Assembly (NCBI GenBank): GCA_013375495.1
Contig: JABXKC010000004.1
Span: 124,001 to 188,000 of the forward strand
Source: Promethearchaeota archaeon
GTDB lineage: Archaea; Asgardarchaeota; Lokiarchaeia; Sigynarchaeales; SOKP01
Length of the DNA stretch: 64,000 bases
Direction of reading: 5' to 3'
The position numbers and the translations under genes are program-made. The notes beneath the pieces are model-generated. The model saw only the letters and a program-made list of their open reading frames with translations. It was not told the DNA's origin and searched no databases. Shown one piece after another: positions 9,049-16,409 of the stretch (position 1 is the stretch's first letter; the number at the start of each line of letters is the position of its first letter).

Positions 9049-9504
9049 ATGGAATTTACAGAAGATTTTTATAATGCAGTTTGCTCTATTACAGATGCGG
9101 AAGGAAAAGGAATCAAAAACTTATTCTCTCATTATAATTCTGCTCTTGGTTGTAAGATTTTTGAAGGATTTTTTGATCTAATTAAAAATGAAGCATTGAA
9201 AAAGAGTTATGTCGGTGATAACAAAAGTGAATTTGATAAAATTTCTGAAGTTCTTTACCAAAAATTTGAATTAAAAAATCTATCTAGTAATAAAAGCCTT
9301 GAGGAGGCAATAGAAGAGTTTATTGTGGAGTTAAAGCTTTACGAGTATTATATTCCTGAAGAGTTAGTTGGAGAGAAGAAAGAAGGGCTAACACCTTTAG
9401 GGGTTGATTATTATCTGGGCTCATTTAACACGTTGAATTCACTGATGAGTAATGCGTTAAAAGCCTTAAGAGAAGAGAGACGCTGCAAAATTTTGTTGCT
9501 GTGA
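9049..9504 (+). CDS. Unknown protein, first copy of a tandem paralogue pair, altered C-terminus
   Basis: From ATG 9049 the protein has 151 residues. Residues 1-140 are highly similar to the gene at 9794: MEF-x-x-D, SITDAEGKG, SALGCK, GDNKSEFDKISEVLYQ, YYIPEELVGE and KEGLTPLG are shared. After LREER the reading frame ends in RCKILLL and a TGA, while the second copy continues for another 50 residues. No family is recognised; no signal peptide or membrane helix is seen and composition suggests a helical cytoplasmic protein. The next small open frame starts inside its last codons, so this copy looks like one whose tail was replaced or frame-shifted after duplication. Confidence 0.6.
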   Translation: MEFTEDFYNAVCSITDAEGKGIKNLFSHYNSALGCKIFEGFFDLIKNEALKKSYVGDNKSEFDKISEVLYQKFELKNLSSNKSLEEAIEEFIVELKLYEYYIPEELVGEKKEGLTPLGVDYYLGSFNTLNSLMSNALKALREERRCKILLL

Positions 9505-9701
9505 AGGGTGATAAAGAAAACAAGGAAGTTGAAGGTCAAAATCTACAAAAGTCTATTGTAATATTTATCAACATGTGGGAATTATTTAAAACAGGAAAAT
9601 TTAGGGAAGCTACGATGCACTGGGAAAAAAATCGTCAAGATGACTTTATAAAAGAATTAAATTCGTTAAAATATTTAAAATACTGGATAAGTAAAATTTA
9701 G
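9501..9701 (+). CDS. Short open frame, possibly the displaced tail of the preceding gene
   Basis: A 66-residue frame starting with GTG at 9501 overlaps the end of the previous gene by 4 bases in another frame. The frame is open further upstream into the previous gene. It is charged in its first third, then reads MWELFKTGKFREATMHWEKNRQDDFIKEL. It is not similar to the C-terminal tail of the second paralogue. It could be an independent small gene coupled by the overlap, or the remains of a C-terminal domain lost by a frameshift. I cannot decide from sequence alone. Confidence 0.3.
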   Translation: MKGDKENKEVEGQNLQKSIVIFINMWELFKTGKFREATMHWEKNRQDDFIKELNSLKYLKYWISKI

Positions 9702-9793
9702 AGAGTGTCTACATTTAAATATCTTCGTTTTCTATTTTTTTATAAATTAATTATTAATATATTATTATTATTTTTGATATGAAAGGTGAATAA

Positions 9794-10372
9794 ATGGAGT
9801 TTACAAAAGATTCCTTTACTGCGATTTGCTCTATTACAGATGCGGAAGGGAAAGGAGTTAAAGATCTATTATCTCATCATAAATCTGCGCTTGGTTGCAA
9901 GACTCTCGAAGGATTTTTTAACTTAATAAAAAATGAAGCGTTACAAAATAGTGATATTGGCGATAATAAAAGTGAATTTGATAAAATCTCTGAAGTACTT
10001 TACCAAAATTTTGAGTTAGAAAATCTTTCTGGTAATAAGAGCCTTGAGAAAGCGATAGAAGAGTTTATCGCGAAATTGAATCGTTATGAGTATTACATTC
10101 CCGAAGAGTTAGTTGGAGAGCAGAAGGAAGGGCTAACACCTTTGGGGATCGATTATTATGTGGGCTCTTTTGACGCGCTGAATTCACTAATGAGCAATGC
10201 AATGAAATCTTTGAGGGAAGAAAAAATCCAATTCTGGAAGGGACTTCTTGAGAAATATAGGAAAGATAAGGAAGCCCTCGATTACGAATTCAAAATGAGT
10301 AGTTTACGGACCAAGGAAATGAAAGAGCGATTCTATAAACTTACTCCAGAAGATTTTAAAGATTTACTGTAA
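9794..10372 (+). CDS. Unknown protein, second copy of a tandem paralogue pair
   Basis: The 192-residue protein begins MEFTKDSFTAICSITDAEGKG and matches the first copy over about 140 residues. It then has its own strongly charged helical tail (FWKGLLEKYRKDKEALDYEF and RTKEMKERFYKL) likely to form an amphipathic or coiled helix. AGGTGA sits 4 bases before the ATG. I recognise no catalytic motif. One conserved Cys in SALGCK and one in the first helix are shared by both copies. Its position just before the TFB gene is noted but gives no function. Confidence 0.7.
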   Translation: MEFTKDSFTAICSITDAEGKGVKDLLSHHKSALGCKTLEGFFNLIKNEALQNSDIGDNKSEFDKISEVLYQNFELENLSGNKSLEKAIEEFIAKLNRYEYYIPEELVGEQKEGLTPLGIDYYVGSFDALNSLMSNAMKSLREEKIQFWKGLLEKYRKDKEALDYEFKMSSLRTKEMKERFYKLTPEDFKDLL

Positions 10373-10438
10373 CGACCTTAATTTTAAGTTTTTAATTTTT
10401 ATTCCCATCTTGTTCCCCAATACATCAATACACAAAGG

Positions 10439-10446
10439 TTTAAAAA
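10439..10446 (+). promoter_or_regulatory. Possible TATA element before TFB
   Basis: TTTAAAAA preceded by purine-rich AAGG resembles an archaeal BRE/TATA pair. It lies about 115 bases before the TFB start, which would imply a long leader, so the assignment is weak. Confidence 0.25.
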
Positions 10447-10561
10447 GGCAGATTGGATACATACATATTATTACATTATTAAAGTCGTAACAACATCTAA
10501 TTTTTTACACAATCTTATGTTTAGATGACATTATGTTAAAATACATTTTTTGTGATGTAAT

Positions 10562-11494
10562 ATGAATAGTAACTACCGTGATCGATTAATGTCAAAAGAT
10601 AATGGTCAAGATAATTTGCCCTCTAATAAAAAGGTTGATTGTTGTAAAAATCCCAGTATTGAAGAGCGCGATGGGAACAAAGTTTGCTTAAATTGCGGCA
10701 TGATCGCAGAAAGAACTTTCGTGGGTAATGAAAGGAGGGCTTATACTGTAGAAGAAATACAGAACCGCCGAAGGACTGAACCACGTTGGCGGGACTTTGG
10801 ACCTCGGACAATGTTACCAACCACAAAGACCGATTCAAAAGGCAAATCAATAGGACCTAAAGAACAAGCTTTATTTTCACGTTTATCTAAAATTCAAAAT
10901 TCGTTAATTTCAAGCATAGAAAGAAATTTCTGGGAAGCTAAACCTAAATTAAAAATGTTAACTTCAAAACTAAACATTCCAGAATACATTTCAGAAACAG
11001 CTTGGAAGATTTACAGTATTGTTGCCAAGAAAAAATTAACAATGGGAAGATCAATTAATGGTTTCATAGCAGGGTCTTTATACGCTGCAATTCGAGTCCA
11101 TGATTTTCCACGATTATTAGACGAAGTGTGTGAGGCTTCATTAACTCCTAGAAGAACTGTTCATAGAAGTTTGGCTATGATTATAAGAGAAGTATTACCT
11201 CAATTAGGGTTGAGATATCAACCTATCACAGCTGAAATTTTAGTTTTCAGATTTGGAAACGAGTTAGACCTGCCTATGAAGGTTCAAAAGGTAGCAATCG
11301 ACATGTTAAGAACGGCATCTCAGAACGGTTTAGCGCGAACGGGGAAGGATCCTAAAGGATTAGCTGCTGCTTGCATTTACATAGCTGCAAAAGATGGCGC
11401 TATTAGAAGAACTCAATCTCTTGTGGCTGATGTAGCTAAAATAACCGAAGTGACACTACGTAGCAGAGCAAAACAAATAAAATCAAGGCTTTAA
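10562..11494 (+). CDS. tfb: Transcription initiation factor B (TFIIB homologue)
   Basis: The 310-residue protein has normal TFB length: a zinc ribbon (residues 25-50), B-reader/linker (58-100) and two cyclin-like repeats (about 105-205 and 210-310). The repeats carry SINGFIAGSLYAAIRVH and DPKGLAAACIYIAAKDGAIRRTQ. It recruits RNA polymerase to TBP-bound promoters. The ribbon is odd: the second pair CLNC (C42, C45) is normal, but the first pair reads DCCKNP (C27, C28) where C-x-H or C-x2-C is expected. The reader, rich in Arg and Pro (EPRWRDFGPRTMLP), is also unlike the usual DKGL-containing reader of many archaea. It is probably one of several TFBs in the genome. Starts with ATG. Confidence 0.93.
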   Translation: MNSNYRDRLMSKDNGQDNLPSNKKVDCCKNPSIEERDGNKVCLNCGMIAERTFVGNERRAYTVEEIQNRRRTEPRWRDFGPRTMLPTTKTDSKGKSIGPKEQALFSRLSKIQNSLISSIERNFWEAKPKLKMLTSKLNIPEYISETAWKIYSIVAKKKLTMGRSINGFIAGSLYAAIRVHDFPRLLDEVCEASLTPRRTVHRSLAMIIREVLPQLGLRYQPITAEILVFRFGNELDLPMKVQKVAIDMLRTASQNGLARTGKDPKGLAAACIYIAAKDGAIRRTQSLVADVAKITEVTLRSRAKQIKSRL

Positions 11495-11576
11495 GCAAAC
11501 TAAAGTTAAGCAAATCAACTTGATCGATTAAAAAGTTTTATTTTCTTTTTTTATTGTCGAAGATAAAGAATTAATT

Positions 11577-12143
11577 TTATTTATTTGACGCTTGTTCTTC
11601 TTGGATAAGAAGCATCCACTTAAGACCTATTCCCCCAAATATTAATCCAGAGACTAAAAAACAACTAATAACAACAGTGAAATAAATCCACATTAAAATC
11701 CCGAATAGAGGAGTAATAGTTGGTGTATAAAGCGCGTCTTGAAATGTAATAGTGGTTATACCCGTATTTATAGTGCTGTTGCCTAATAAAATAATGAAAT
11801 TTGTTTTAATAAAACCCCCAATTATTAAGAACAAGCCAATAAGAAGTAAAAACTTAGCAAGTATGTAGTTTTCGATCTTATTCTTTTTAGCAACTTTAAA
11901 AATCGAGAACGATAAAACAATAAAACTACTAATTACACATAATAAAATAATCCATAAGAGCATAGCGTGAATTGCCATAAAATCCAATTGGAAAATTACG
12001 CTAAAAATAGTATACTGCGAGCCATCTAAATTTAAAGTAATTAAAGAACTAAATAATATTAAATCGAGGAGTTCAACAATAGAAAGAATAAGAAAGATCA
12101 TACTAAAAATTTTTAGCCACTTTAAAACAGCTTTACGCTCCAT
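11577..12143 (-). CDS. Four-helix membrane protein, unknown function
   Basis: The 188-residue protein has four predicted membrane helices (about residues 8-32, 55-85, 97-117 and 148-178) with basic residues at both ends (MERKAVLKWLK at the start, QEEQASNK at the end). The loop between helices 3 and 4 is uncharged and Thr-rich (TTITFQDALYTPTITP), suggesting it faces outside. I do not recognise the family. It lies on the opposite strand between the TFB gene and the TFB-like gene. Confidence 0.6.
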   Translation of the reverse strand: MERKAVLKWLKIFSMIFLILSIVELLDLILFSSLITLNLDGSQYTIFSVIFQLDFMAIHAMLLWIILLCVISSFIVLSFSIFKVAKKNKIENYILAKFLLLIGLFLIIGGFIKTNFIILLGNSTINTGITTITFQDALYTPTITPLFGILMWIYFTVVISCFLVSGLIFGGIGLKWMLLIQEEQASNK

Positions 12144-12318
12144 GTTTTACCAACTCGTTATTTTCAAAAAATAATTTATTATTCTATATTTTTTTTAGAA
12201 TCTTTTATATTATATTTAATGTGATGGTTTTATATAAAAAATTTATAAATAAGAAACTAATATTTTTTTTGAACTATTTGCGAAAATAAATAAATATACT
12301 CAATTAATTGATAAATTT

Positions 12319-13281
12319 TTGAACGAAAAAAAGGAAAATAACGCGGAAGATACCGAATGCAAGCATGAGAATGTAAAACAAGAAGGAGGTTTCTTTGTCT
12401 GTCAAAATTGTGGTTTAATTGAGACAGATCAGATTGCTTTTGAAAGATCCTCTGGTCCAGATTTTTATTCTGATTCTCAATTAGAATACGAGAGAAAAAT
12501 AAGAATAAGCGACTCGAAAGCAATTCAGGATCCAGATACAAAAAAGCGTTATGAACAGATAAAAACTCTAAATAAATGGTTTCAAGATGCTCAAAGTAAC
12601 TTTACTGAACAGAAGAAAACTATTAGTATGCTGAAGAGTTATGGTATTGGACTAAATATTGATAACACTAAGTATAACGATATTAAGGACAAATACTTAC
12701 GTTATAACAAGTATCATCGTCAAACGTACGAAAATATGGTGATTATTTTCTTAGCGATTATTTGGATGGAGATAAAGGAAACAACTAATGTAAGAGTTGA
12801 AGATTTCATAAAATCTTCTAAAGAACTTGGACATAAAATAAATAAAAAAATGCTTAATAATGCCATGCTAAAAGTTAAGCGGACAGATAAAAGATTAAAG
12901 GGCTATAAAAACGCAAACAACTTAGAGCAAGAAATAAAGAACAAAGTTAAAATTCTTTTTCAAAAAGATTTAAACAATATCCAATATGAAAGAGTAAAAC
13001 AACATTTTCAGAACGAACAGGAATATACGAAATTAAAAATGGAAATGCAATTGTTAGCAGATGAACTTTTAAGCATAATTCCATATGATAAAATTCTAAA
13101 CTTAAATTACAAGGCGTTCACTGCCGGACTGATTTATTATATAGGACAAACGCTCAATAATCGCAAAATATTTACTCAAAGCATTGTTGAACAAACTAGC
13201 AGATTTTCAAGTACAACAATAAGAAAAAAATATCATGTATTAGTTGATATTTTGGGAAATCCACAAGAATCTAATGCCTAA
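12319..13281 (+). CDS. Divergent TFB-like protein with zinc ribbon
   Basis: The 320-residue protein starts with TTG at 12319 and has a TFIIB-type zinc ribbon with ligands C14, H16, C28 and C31 (ECKHENV ... FVCQNCGLIETDQ). A segment follows with FERSSGPDFYSDS in the B-reader position. The rest is helical, Lys-rich and only faintly like two cyclin repeats: residues 130-215 (ENMVIIFLAIIWMEI, EDFIKSSKELGHKINKKMLNNAM) and 235-315 (LADELLSIIP, NYKAFTAGLIYYIGQ, TQSIVEQTSRFSSTTIRKKY). The last piece has the size and spacing of the recognition helix region of cyclin repeat two. It may act as an alternative or inhibitory initiation factor; function is inferred. Confidence 0.7.
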   Translation: MNEKKENNAEDTECKHENVKQEGGFFVCQNCGLIETDQIAFERSSGPDFYSDSQLEYERKIRISDSKAIQDPDTKKRYEQIKTLNKWFQDAQSNFTEQKKTISMLKSYGIGLNIDNTKYNDIKDKYLRYNKYHRQTYENMVIIFLAIIWMEIKETTNVRVEDFIKSSKELGHKINKKMLNNAMLKVKRTDKRLKGYKNANNLEQEIKNKVKILFQKDLNNIQYERVKQHFQNEQEYTKLKMEMQLLADELLSIIPYDKILNLNYKAFTAGLIYYIGQTLNNRKIFTQSIVEQTSRFSSTTIRKKYHVLVDILGNPQESNA

Positions 13282-13386
13282 TAATATAAGTTATTAAAGG
13301 ATTAGAGAAAAGAATATATAATTAAAAATGTTTAAATCAATATTCATTCATATTTGATGTAATCTAAATTAGAACTAGATATTGAA

Positions 13387-16254
13387 ATGATTCAAACCCA
13401 ACCTCCTTCTGATACAGCCTATTTTCAACCAGTTGATGATTTAATTGCTCAATTTCGAACAGATTCTAATGAAGGTTTGAGAGAATCGGAAATTGAAAAT
13501 TATGTACTTAAATATGGGTATAATGAATTACCTAAGATTAAAAAATCTCTATGGAAAATATACTTAGCACCTATCTTTAATTTCTTAATAATTATATTGA
13601 TTATTTCGGGGGCAATCGTATTAATACTTGGAGATCAAACGTCTACAATCATTACTTTTACCGTGGTAGCCATAAATTCTATCACCGTCATTACTCAGCA
13701 ATATAGAGCTCAAAAAGCGCTGGAGTCTCTAAAACAAATAGCTGCATTAAAATCGATCGTTTTAAGAGATGGAATTGAATTTGAAATTCCTACAAGAGAA
13801 CTCGTACCCGGAGATATTATCCTATTAAAACAAGGTGATAAAATCGGTGCAGATTCCAGAATCCTCGAATTTACCAACTTAACTATCGACGAAGCTCCCC
13901 TCACTGGAGAGAGTGAACCGGTAGAAAAAAGAGCAATGCTTCTTAAAGATAAAAATTTACCTATCCAGTCACAAATTAATATGTTGTTCATGGGGACCTA
14001 TATCCATACCGGAAAAGGGAAAGCATTAGTCACTGGAACTGGCTTAAATACTGAAATCGGAAAAATCTCCAATCAGCTTAATGAAATGGGCTCAATTGAA
14101 GATATCCCACTTACGAGAAAGCTTAACATGTTAGGATATATCCTTGGAACTATAGTAATTATCAACTTAATCATTTTAATTGTGTACAAATTTATTGTTC
14201 TAGGATTAGAAGGTTTGTTTTTTGGTGAAAACATCAGTAACGCACTTGTTAGTTCAATCTTAAGGGCTATGGGAATTATGCCTATTAACCTACCTCTATT
14301 AACTACACTTGTACTAGTTACAGGAGTGCTTAATATGGCCCAAACTGGCGTCATTATCAAGAATCTGGCTGCTATTGAATCGCTTGGCCGCGTTTCTGTA
14401 ATATGTTCAGACAAAACAGGCACGATAAGTAAAAACGAAATGACCGTTGAAAGATTTTGGATAAACAATATGGAATATTTAGTTACCGGCTCAGGGTATG
14501 ACTCTGATGGGATTATACTTGAAAACGGGAATGAGGTGGCCTTAAAGAACAATTTATCGTTTCAGAAATTTATTGATTCAAGTGTAGTAAACAATAACGC
14601 TAAATTAGTTTACGAAGATGTTAAGATTAGATTAAAAGAATCGAAGGAAATGGCAGTTAGAAGGGTTTTAGGTTCACCTACTGAAGCATCTTTATTAGTA
14701 TTAGCAGAAAAAGCAGGATATACTCCCTATGATGTAAAAAATCAATATAACATATTAAAAGAGTTTTCTTTTAGTTCTGAAATTAAACAGATGACTACGA
14801 TATGTAAGCTAAAAGTGGATGACGCTAAAATTATAGCATTTTCCAAAGGAGCGCCTGAGAGAATCTTGGGCATAACGAATCAAATTGAAATAAATGGAGT
14901 AGCAAAACCGTTAACTGATAATTTAAGAAAACAACTTTTAGAGGAAATTAAAATTCGAGCAAATCAAGGATATCGTACATTAGCTGTTGGTTACAAATCA
15001 ATTGAAGACAGCAAGAATTTTAAAAGAGAAGAAGTTGAGTATGATCTTGTTTTCTTAGGTTACGTATCAATATTAGACCCCCCAAGATCTGGAGTAAGAG
15101 AGTCAGTTGAGGAATGTGAATCCGCAGGCGTAAAGATTGCAATGATCACGGGCGACCACCCAGCAACAGCCAAAACTATAGCAGCCCAAATGAGGATCTA
15201 TAAGGAAGGTGATTTAGTAATAGAAGGGTCCGAAATTAACAATTTAAAGGATCAAGAGTTCAATCGTGTATCGGTATTTGCACGTGTGGATCCTTCTGAT
15301 AAAGAAATCATAGTAGAAAAATATCAATCGCAGAATCACATATGTGCCATGACCGGAGATGGTATTAACGACGCTTTAGCTTTAAAGCTAGCTAATGCAG
15401 GTATAGCTATGGGGATTACTGGTACTCAAGTTGCAAAAGATACTGCAGATATGGTTATTAGCGACGATAATTTCACATCTATTGTAAGAGGCGTAAAAAT
15501 TGGTCGTGGTTTGTTTGCACGAATACGTACAATAATATACTTCTTCATATGTCTTAACTTAATGGAATCAATTATCTTTTTCGCCTATGAATTCGTTCCA
15601 TTATTCGAATTGTTTAGTTCAGAATGGCAACATATTTATATTTATGGAATTGTTCACTCTTTACCAGCTTTAGCTTTAGTAATAGATCGGCATCCAACTG
15701 ATGTGATGAATGAACCTCCTAGAGATGAAGAACAACTTTTAAATAGGAATATGTGGATTTTGCTAGTAACACAAGCGTTATTAATGGGCGTAGGGTTAGT
15801 TTTAGCTCTTCAATTAACCTTAGGTGGATTTTTCCCATTAAACGAATGGAATCTTAATCCAGACATTAGTTATTTACCAATTGGTTCAACTCCTAATGAA
15901 TTATTGGCTCAAAAAGCAAGGACTATGTTTATCACTACATTATATATCGTTGAAACTACATTCATCTGGAGTATCAGACGTCCCAATAAAAGCTTATTTA
16001 AAAGCTTTAAGGAGGAATTTTGCCTTTCTTTATTAGTTACTAGCCTATTCACGCTTGCTTTACATATTCTCTTCGTTGCGTTTTCTCAAATTGTAAATTA
16101 TTATGTAAACGATGTGTTCGGGTTAAACTTGCAGATTAATTTCCTCTTTCTAAGCGGATTGGATTGGTTAATGTGTGTTATTTTAGCTTTACCAGGGATA
16201 ATAGGAATCGAAATTTTCAAATATGTCGCTAGAAGTAAGAAAAGTGTTTTCTAA
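13387..16254 (+). CDS. Cation-transporting P-type ATPase, first of a tandem pair
   Basis: The 955-residue protein has the full P-type plan: N-terminal cation-ATPase domain, actuator TGES (residues 173-176), phosphorylated Asp342 in CSDKTGT, nucleotide domain with FSKGAPERILG, hinge TGDGINDA and about ten membrane helices. Overall it looks like the P2/P3 branch. The ion site is unusual: TM4 reads PINLP (299-303) instead of the PEGLP of Ca2+ pumps. TM5 keeps N724-x-x-E727. In TM6 the Asp of the V-T-D-G-L-P motif is H757 (IVHSLPALAL). The ion is therefore uncertain; it may belong to one of the functionally uncharacterised P-type families. It is followed by a close paralogue 155 bases downstream. 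Confidence 0.9.
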   Translation: MIQTQPPSDTAYFQPVDDLIAQFRTDSNEGLRESEIENYVLKYGYNELPKIKKSLWKIYLAPIFNFLIIILIISGAIVLILGDQTSTIITFTVVAINSITVITQQYRAQKALESLKQIAALKSIVLRDGIEFEIPTRELVPGDIILLKQGDKIGADSRILEFTNLTIDEAPLTGESEPVEKRAMLLKDKNLPIQSQINMLFMGTYIHTGKGKALVTGTGLNTEIGKISNQLNEMGSIEDIPLTRKLNMLGYILGTIVIINLIILIVYKFIVLGLEGLFFGENISNALVSSILRAMGIMPINLPLLTTLVLVTGVLNMAQTGVIIKNLAAIESLGRVSVICSDKTGTISKNEMTVERFWINNMEYLVTGSGYDSDGIILENGNEVALKNNLSFQKFIDSSVVNNNAKLVYEDVKIRLKESKEMAVRRVLGSPTEASLLVLAEKAGYTPYDVKNQYNILKEFSFSSEIKQMTTICKLKVDDAKIIAFSKGAPERILGITNQIEINGVAKPLTDNLRKQLLEEIKIRANQGYRTLAVGYKSIEDSKNFKREEVEYDLVFLGYVSILDPPRSGVRESVEECESAGVKIAMITGDHPATAKTIAAQMRIYKEGDLVIEGSEINNLKDQEFNRVSVFARVDPSDKEIIVEKYQSQNHICAMTGDGINDALALKLANAGIAMGITGTQVAKDTADMVISDDNFTSIVRGVKIGRGLFARIRTIIYFFICLNLMESIIFFAYEFVPLFELFSSEWQHIYIYGIVHSLPALALVIDRHPTDVMNEPPRDEEQLLNRNMWILLVTQALLMGVGLVLALQLTLGGFFPLNEWNLNPDISYLPIGSTPNELLAQKARTMFITTLYIVETTFIWSIRRPNKSLFKSFKEEFCLSLLVTSLFTLALHILFVAFSQIVNYYVNDVFGLNLQINFLFLSGLDWLMCVILALPGIIGIEIFKYVARSKKSVF

Positions 16255-16255
16255 T

Positions 16256-16298
16256 AATTAGCTTAAATACTAATTTTAATATTTCTAGCTAATTTTAT
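16256..16298 (+). terminator. Possible hairpin terminator between the two P-type ATPase genes
   Basis: AATTAGCT (16256-16263) and AGCTAATT (16287-16294) form a perfect 8-bp stem directly after the stop codon, and the second arm runs into TTTTATT. The 23-base loop is long, so this may also be only a processing or pausing element. Confidence 0.3.
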
Positions 16299-16409
16299 TA
16301 AATAAAAATACTATAAAATAAAAAGAAGAATTTCTATAGTCTATTTATTATATGGAAATATTTTTTAATATTAACTTAAAAATCATCAAAAGTCGCGGGA
16401 GAATTTCTC

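Larger units (their letters stand above)
9049..10372 (+). repeat. Tandem gene duplication (two diverged copies)
   Basis: The segments 9049-9475 and 9794-10220 encode the same protein domain and remain clearly alignable at the DNA level, for example over the SITDAEGKG codons and the KEGLTPLG codons. The leaders are also alike: a T-rich run, TTTATAAA-type sequence, TTAATTATTA and GGTGA. The duplication therefore included the promoter/leader. The copies diverge sharply after the LREE codons. Confidence 0.75.

Noticed and set aside
9001..13281. Integrated virus or plasmid around the TFB genes
   Set aside because: No integrase, tRNA end, direct repeat, capsid or replication gene is visible; only the gene content is unusual.
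13710..14552. Minus-strand frames of 93 and 159 residues inside the first P-type ATPase
   Set aside because: Shadow frames of a well-supported ATPase; their residues are just the reversed codons of its helices.
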